A DNA stretch of 64,000 bases from Leishmania mexicana MHOM/GT/2001/U1103 (Eukaryota > Euglenozoa > Kinetoplastea > Trypanosomatida > Trypanosomatidae): assembly GCF_000234665.1 (NCBI RefSeq), contig NC_018328.1, forward strand, positions 124,001 to 188,000, read 5' to 3'. How positions within the stretch are numbered: the first letter of the stretch is position 1; each line of letters begins with the position of its first letter. Below the pieces are notes generated by a model that had not been told where the DNA came from, did no database searches, and worked only from the letters and a program-made list of their open reading frames with translations. The position numbers and the translations under genes were made by a program. Of this stretch, positions 59,989 to 64,000 are shown piece by piece.

Positions 59989-61439
59989 CGGTGCCGAGAT
60001 GATAGGCGGGCTGTCACCCAGGCGGGGTAGTCGCCAAACTGGCGGTGCCCTCACGCTGACGCGCACGTCCGACCTCATCCACGTCACCGCCATGAGCACG
60101 CACTGCTTTGCTCGTCCCTCACCTCGCCCTCCCTTGGCTCCTCCTCAAACCTTTGTTTGGGGGAGGGGGAGAGGGGCGGCGACGCTGGCGGCTGATCGCT
60201 GCCTTTTTTTCTATTTCTCTGTGTGCATGGGTGCGTGTTCTGCTGTGCTTCGTATGCCACGGCTGTACTGCTCATCATCTGCTGATATCATTCCCCCCCT
60301 CCCCCATCCTCTTTCCAAACACGCATGCGCACCCCCTCCCCCCATGTGCGTGCCTTCTACCCCATCTTCGTCCGCTCCGCAGAGGTGACGGACACAAATC
60401 GACGGAGGAAGATGGAGGATAAACCTCTTCAGCCGAATAACCTGAACGCTGGCTCACGGGTCGACGACTCTTTGCTGGGGACTCTGGAACGCAGCGCAGC
60501 ATTCCATTGCACGACCTCTTCCTCTCTTCATCTCCGCGCTGCCTATCTTTTTTGTGCTCGCTCACCATCCCTCGCCGCCCCCCTCCCCCCTTCTCCTATC
60601 CACACACGCACATACACGCACACGCACGACATCACGCAACGAAGAGTCCTTCCTCCCTTTGCGTGTGTGCGACCCATCTGCCCACCACTACCCCCTCCCT
60701 CCCACTCTCCCACTCTCCCACTCTCACTCCCTCCCTGTCTGTTGCTCGCCGCCCTTGGCTGTTGCTTTCGTTTTTTTTTTTGTGTGTGTGTGTCGTTTGC
60801 CGGCATCGCCCTCTCCTCCCACACCACCCGGCAGTGTCGCCCTTCATCAGCGCCCTTCTCCGAGCGAGAGTTGCCGCGTCTCTTTCCGCTCACCGTTACC
60901 GCCTTGTCTGCCGGTTGCGCGCCACGGAACGCGCCCTTCTTCCGCTCTGCCTCCCCAGCCACACACGCACACGACACACACACACGACACCCCGCCAGCT
61001 CCCCAGTCTCCCTGTCTCTCTCTCTCTCTGTTGAATCTTCCGCTTCTTTCAGAGGTGTCTGTGCGGCTGTGCCGGGGGCTGCCCTTGGTGTGCTCGTCCT
61101 CGTCTTTTTCGATTTTTTTTTGGGTGCACCCTCACAGCCACTGCGTGTGTGTATGCGCACACCTTTGTGTTGTGGGTTTCTGTGCCGCCGCCGTAGCAGC
61201 AGCAGCCGTCTGTGACGCGCGATCCACGTGTTCTCGGTTTCTCGCTCTCTGTGCTCTTCTTCGCGGCTTATCATCCTTACCTTTCCCGTTTCTTGCTGCA
61301 TCGCTGGGACTGTGAAGTCCTACGTGGTACACACGCACATCACTCCGACATCACCCCGCTGTAACTTGGACCTGCAGCCTGGTGCCCCCTCCTCTCTTCA
61401 CTTTTCTCTCTACCCTCACACCATCGGCTACACAATACA
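59989..61439. other. Non-coding intergenic region
   Basis: 1.45 kb, CT-rich on the + strand, with CCCACTCT repeats (about 60700-60730), a 12-T run near 60770, and CT runs near 61015-61028 and 61388-61415. The last AG before the start at 61440 is near 61376. The long open frames here translate to His/Thr/Ser/Pro low complexity and are not genes. Confidence 0.55.
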
Positions 61440-63818
61440 ATGCGCTCCCTCACGATAGGGCGGTGCGTGGCATTGGGGCTGCTTGGTCTCCTCCTCGTCA
61501 TATGTCTGGCGCATGAGCGGGCAGGCGTGGCGGCACTGGTCGCTACGAGCACCCGTCACACCGCCTTATACAAGGACCTCGGCGTGGCGGCGGGAGCGAG
61601 CAAGGAGGAAATCAAGAAGGCCTTCCGTGCACTCACCCGCCAGCACCACCCCGACCTCAAGGAAACCTTCCAGGAGAAGGAGGATGCCAAGGCAGCCATG
61701 GCGAAGGTGTTGCGTGCCTACGAGGTGCTGTCGGACGACAAGAAGAAGGCCGCGTACGACGAGTCGGGCATAATCCCTGGCGAGGCCCCCAACGTGGAGG
61801 AGATGACGCCCAGCGAGCTCTTCGAGTACTACCACCAGTCGTCGCCCATCTTCTCGAAGTCTCCGACGCTGAAGAGCCTGACGGAGCTGCGTCGTCTGCA
61901 AGAGTTCCGCGGCGGTCGTGTCTTTCTGATTCAGGTCTACGACGATGCACAATGCAAGAACTGCCGCTACTACAGCGCCGCGTGGGAGATGATGTACCAG
62001 TCCAGTCTCGTAGAGGCTGGCGTGCTGGAGATGTATCGCATCGACGCCCTAAGCGAGGAGGGCAGTCCACTGCTCGCCCACCTCGGCATCCGCTACCGCA
62101 AGGAGCCATATGTGCTCGCCATCGTGGACGGCGAAACCTGGACGCTCTATAGCATTGCGGAGGCCATGACACAGCGCAACCACAACCGCATCTTCCACGG
62201 CCTGCTCGAGTTCGTGATGTCCTTCTTCTACGACGTATTTCAGCAGACAAGGTCACTGGAGGTAACGCAGCTGGAGGACATCCTCACGTTCCTGCGTGCC
62301 CCGCGGTCGGCCAAGCAGCCGCTGCGTGCGCTGCTGCCCACCATCAACGCCGAGTCGATCCCGGTGGCGCTGCAGATGCGCTACAACCAGGTCGAAGTCC
62401 GCAGTGTGCCGCGCGAATTTCTGCTCGAGTTCGTGGAGGAGTACTGCGAGATGGATATAGGCGTGAAAGACCGCTTCGGCGAGAGCGTCCCGATGGCGGA
62501 GTTCATCGTTGTGTCGACGGAGGCGTTGCCTATGCCGCCCAAGGATGTGACCGAAACCAGCGACACGGCGGCACTGGAGGCGGAAGCCGAGGCGTCGACA
62601 CCGCAGAAGAGCTGCCGCCTTGTGCACATCGGTGCTGCGGTGGCGCTCACGTACAGCAAGGCCTCAAGGTTCATTGAAGACCACCTGCCAGAGCGGCACG
62701 TGGGCATGAAGGGCCTGCGCTACGCCGGCGCAACAGACTTCCTGCAAGTGTGTCGTGACAACTGCGTGGTGTGGATGCGCGAAGACTGCGCGGAGGCGCC
62801 AGGCGCGCACGTGGCGGCCCTCATGGCAAACGACTACCTCTCCTTCAAGACCGGCTACTGGTGCATGGAGGAGGAACGTAGCCTGGCCAAGGTTCTGAGC
62901 AAGGTGGGTGTGTGGACGGCGACGTCGAAGCACCTGGCTGCCTCTCCCTCAGCTCTCATCGCCTTCGTCGGCGGCAACGACAGCATCGCCTACCAGCTCG
63001 TGTCCGTGCAAGCCAAGGCGCCAGAGGAGCTCACAGCGCAGGACATATACGCTGCCCTGTCGACGCTGGTGAGCAACGCCGAGGAGGCCGAGGACGGCAG
63101 TGAGGCGGCCAAGGTTGCGGCGCCGATCCCGTCGCGCCTCCCGCAGCCCGTCGCCAGCCTCCTCGCCACGGACGGTTTCCCGATCTCCCGCAAGCAGCGT
63201 CTCTACATACAGGCTATGACCATCTATACCTTTGCAGCCCCGCTGGTGTCCAACGCGTGGCCGTTCTTCATGATGTACCTAATCCACCGCTTCGTCCTGA
63301 ACCGCAACAAGCCGGAGCCCGAAGAGGAAACGAGGAAGAAGCGCGAGGAGTCTGCCGCCGCCAACAGTGCGTCGAGCGCGAATGGGGCATCTGCAGCGCC
63401 GGTGCGTCGTCGCATCCGCAAACCGCAGCCCCGGGTCGGCCCGTACAACCCACGCGACATGAATTGGGCCAAGGAGGAGAAGGGCTTCCTGCTCTTACTC
63501 GTGGAGGACGGTTTGGCAGCCGGGGCTCTGCCGCTCCCCCGCCTCGCCTTGGACGAGCCCTTCACCGTGCGCGTCCTCGGCACCGGACAGGGCAAGTGGC
63601 GCCAGTGGATCCTCGAGCACAAGCCGGCCGCTCCGGAGGGCGCGGCAGAGAAGCTCCCAGAGGCGGAGCGCCAGATCTCCCTCATGGCCATCCGCAAGAC
63701 TCGCATGAAGGCCCTTGTCAAGTCGGATGCGCAGACGATCGATGCTTTTCTCCGTGACCTTCTCGATGGTACAAAGAACCCGAGCGACGAGCTGCCGTCG
63801 TGGGCGTATGACGAGTAG
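61440..63818 (+). CDS. ER J-domain/thioredoxin-like membrane protein (DNAJC16-like)
   Basis: 792 residues. Residues ~8-25 are hydrophobic, with basic residues before them: a signal peptide or anchor for the secretory pathway. The J domain spans ~42-110 with the essential HPD at 70-72, so it can stimulate an Hsp70, most likely BiP. A thioredoxin-like domain follows at ~155-270 with C172-K-N-C175, a possible redox CxxC. A second, Cys-poor thioredoxin-like region may lie at ~275-520. A C-terminal membrane segment (about 591-613, around APLVSNAWPFFMMYLIHRF) is followed by a charged KKR-rich cytosolic stretch and ~130 further residues. Order and length resemble DNAJC16 more than soluble ERdj5. The start is the first ATG with a signal-like leader. 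Confidence 0.9.
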   Translation: MRSLTIGRCVALGLLGLLLVICLAHERAGVAALVATSTRHTALYKDLGVAAGASKEEIKKAFRALTRQHHPDLKETFQEKEDAKAAMAKVLRAYEVLSDDKKKAAYDESGIIPGEAPNVEEMTPSELFEYYHQSSPIFSKSPTLKSLTELRRLQEFRGGRVFLIQVYDDAQCKNCRYYSAAWEMMYQSSLVEAGVLEMYRIDALSEEGSPLLAHLGIRYRKEPYVLAIVDGETWTLYSIAEAMTQRNHNRIFHGLLEFVMSFFYDVFQQTRSLEVTQLEDILTFLRAPRSAKQPLRALLPTINAESIPVALQMRYNQVEVRSVPREFLLEFVEEYCEMDIGVKDRFGESVPMAEFIVVSTEALPMPPKDVTETSDTAALEAEAEASTPQKSCRLVHIGAAVALTYSKASRFIEDHLPERHVGMKGLRYAGATDFLQVCRDNCVVWMREDCAEAPGAHVAALMANDYLSFKTGYWCMEEERSLAKVLSKVGVWTATSKHLAASPSALIAFVGGNDSIAYQLVSVQAKAPEELTAQDIYAALSTLVSNAEEAEDGSEAAKVAAPIPSRLPQPVASLLATDGFPISRKQRLYIQAMTIYTFAAPLVSNAWPFFMMYLIHRFVLNRNKPEPEEETRKKREESAAANSASSANGASAAPVRRRIRKPQPRVGPYNPRDMNWAKEEKGFLLLLVEDGLAAGALPLPRLALDEPFTVRVLGTGQGKWRQWILEHKPAAPEGAAEKLPEAERQISLMAIRKTRMKALVKSDAQTIDAFLRDLLDGTKNPSDELPSWAYDE

Positions 63819-64000
63819 TCGTGTGTGTGTGCATATTCCTTTCTCTTGTGGGGTCGAGGTACACGAGCAAAGAAAGGCACGCGGGCAGGCGGGCAGGCGG
63901 CAGCCTGGGCGATCGCTAGCCGTCTCCTTGGCTCGCAGGTGGAAAGAAAAAAACGCGTGGAGCTCGTCGTCGTTTACCCCCCCCCCTCTTCCGTGTGCTC
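63819..64000. other. 3' flank of the J-domain gene, to the window edge
   Basis: A GCGGGCAG repeat near 63880-63900 and a C run near 63980; no gene is seen. Confidence 0.5.

Noticed and set aside
60325..61215. 296-codon + frame upstream of the J-domain gene
   Set aside because: Low-complexity Ser/Thr/His/Pro translation from CT-rich DNA; likely UTR or spacer.
1..64000. tRNA, rRNA genes and CRISPR arrays
   Set aside because: No tRNA-like B-box with matching arms, no rRNA-like segment and no regularly spaced repeats were noticed; read by eye, so short RNA genes could be missed.

Overview
The window looks like part of a Leishmania chromosome, or that of a very close trypanosomatid. All twelve confidently called protein genes lie on the + strand and none shows an intron. 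Coding regions are GC-rich with G/C-ending codons. Genes are separated by 0.7-5 kb of CT-rich DNA with (TG)n/(CA)n/(TA)n runs. Many starts sit just after a polypyrimidine tract and an AG, the layout of spliced-leader trans-splicing. Three copies of a ~400-550 bp dispersed element resemble Leishmania SIDER retroposons. No promoter or operon-type signals are seen; the window reads as one segment of a polycistronic transcription unit.

Layout, left to right: a 5'-truncated coiled-coil/low-complexity protein (3-2336); a SIDER-like copy (~3990-4390); a signal-anchored protein, tentatively PIG-S-like (4938-6809); a TPR-SET protein (8142-10124); a doublecortin-like/degenerate P-loop protein (11489-13735); a UCH37-type deubiquitinase (14776-15699); a large protein with a mitochondrial-type leader (16748-20596); a degenerate coding remnant (~21170-21870) and a second SIDER-like copy; Stealth-family phosphotransferase A (22929-27050); a third SIDER-like copy; Stealth paralogue B (30089-34207); a 100-N assembly gap (34811-34910); a decayed reverse-transcriptase-like remnant (~35270-36830); a TcdA/ThiF-type E1-like enzyme (37118-38017); a PH-like protein (38685-39950); 4.9 kb of simple-sequence non-coding DNA; a kelch protein (44832-48494); an LRRC9-like giant LRR protein (49896-55247); an MPP6-like small basic protein (56181-56897); a coiled-coil protein (57658-59988); and an ER J-domain/thioredoxin-like membrane protein (61440-63818).

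Neighbours are mostly unrelated housekeeping genes, as expected for trypanosomatid gene order. The exception is 21-37 kb. Two Stealth genes, near-identical at DNA level over about 3.5 kb, differ in a complete N-terminal membrane module and in four sharply bounded short patches placed around the conserved catalytic regions. They sit among near-identical SIDER copies, decayed mobile-element coding sequence and an assembly gap. Stealth enzymes transfer sugar-1-phosphates. In Leishmania the obvious candidate pathway is mannose-1-phosphate addition during phosphoglycan (LPG, proteophosphoglycan) synthesis, so the pair may be two acceptor-specific isoforms kept alike by gene conversion. This is the most promising lead; the function is inferred, while the mosaic pattern is directly visible.
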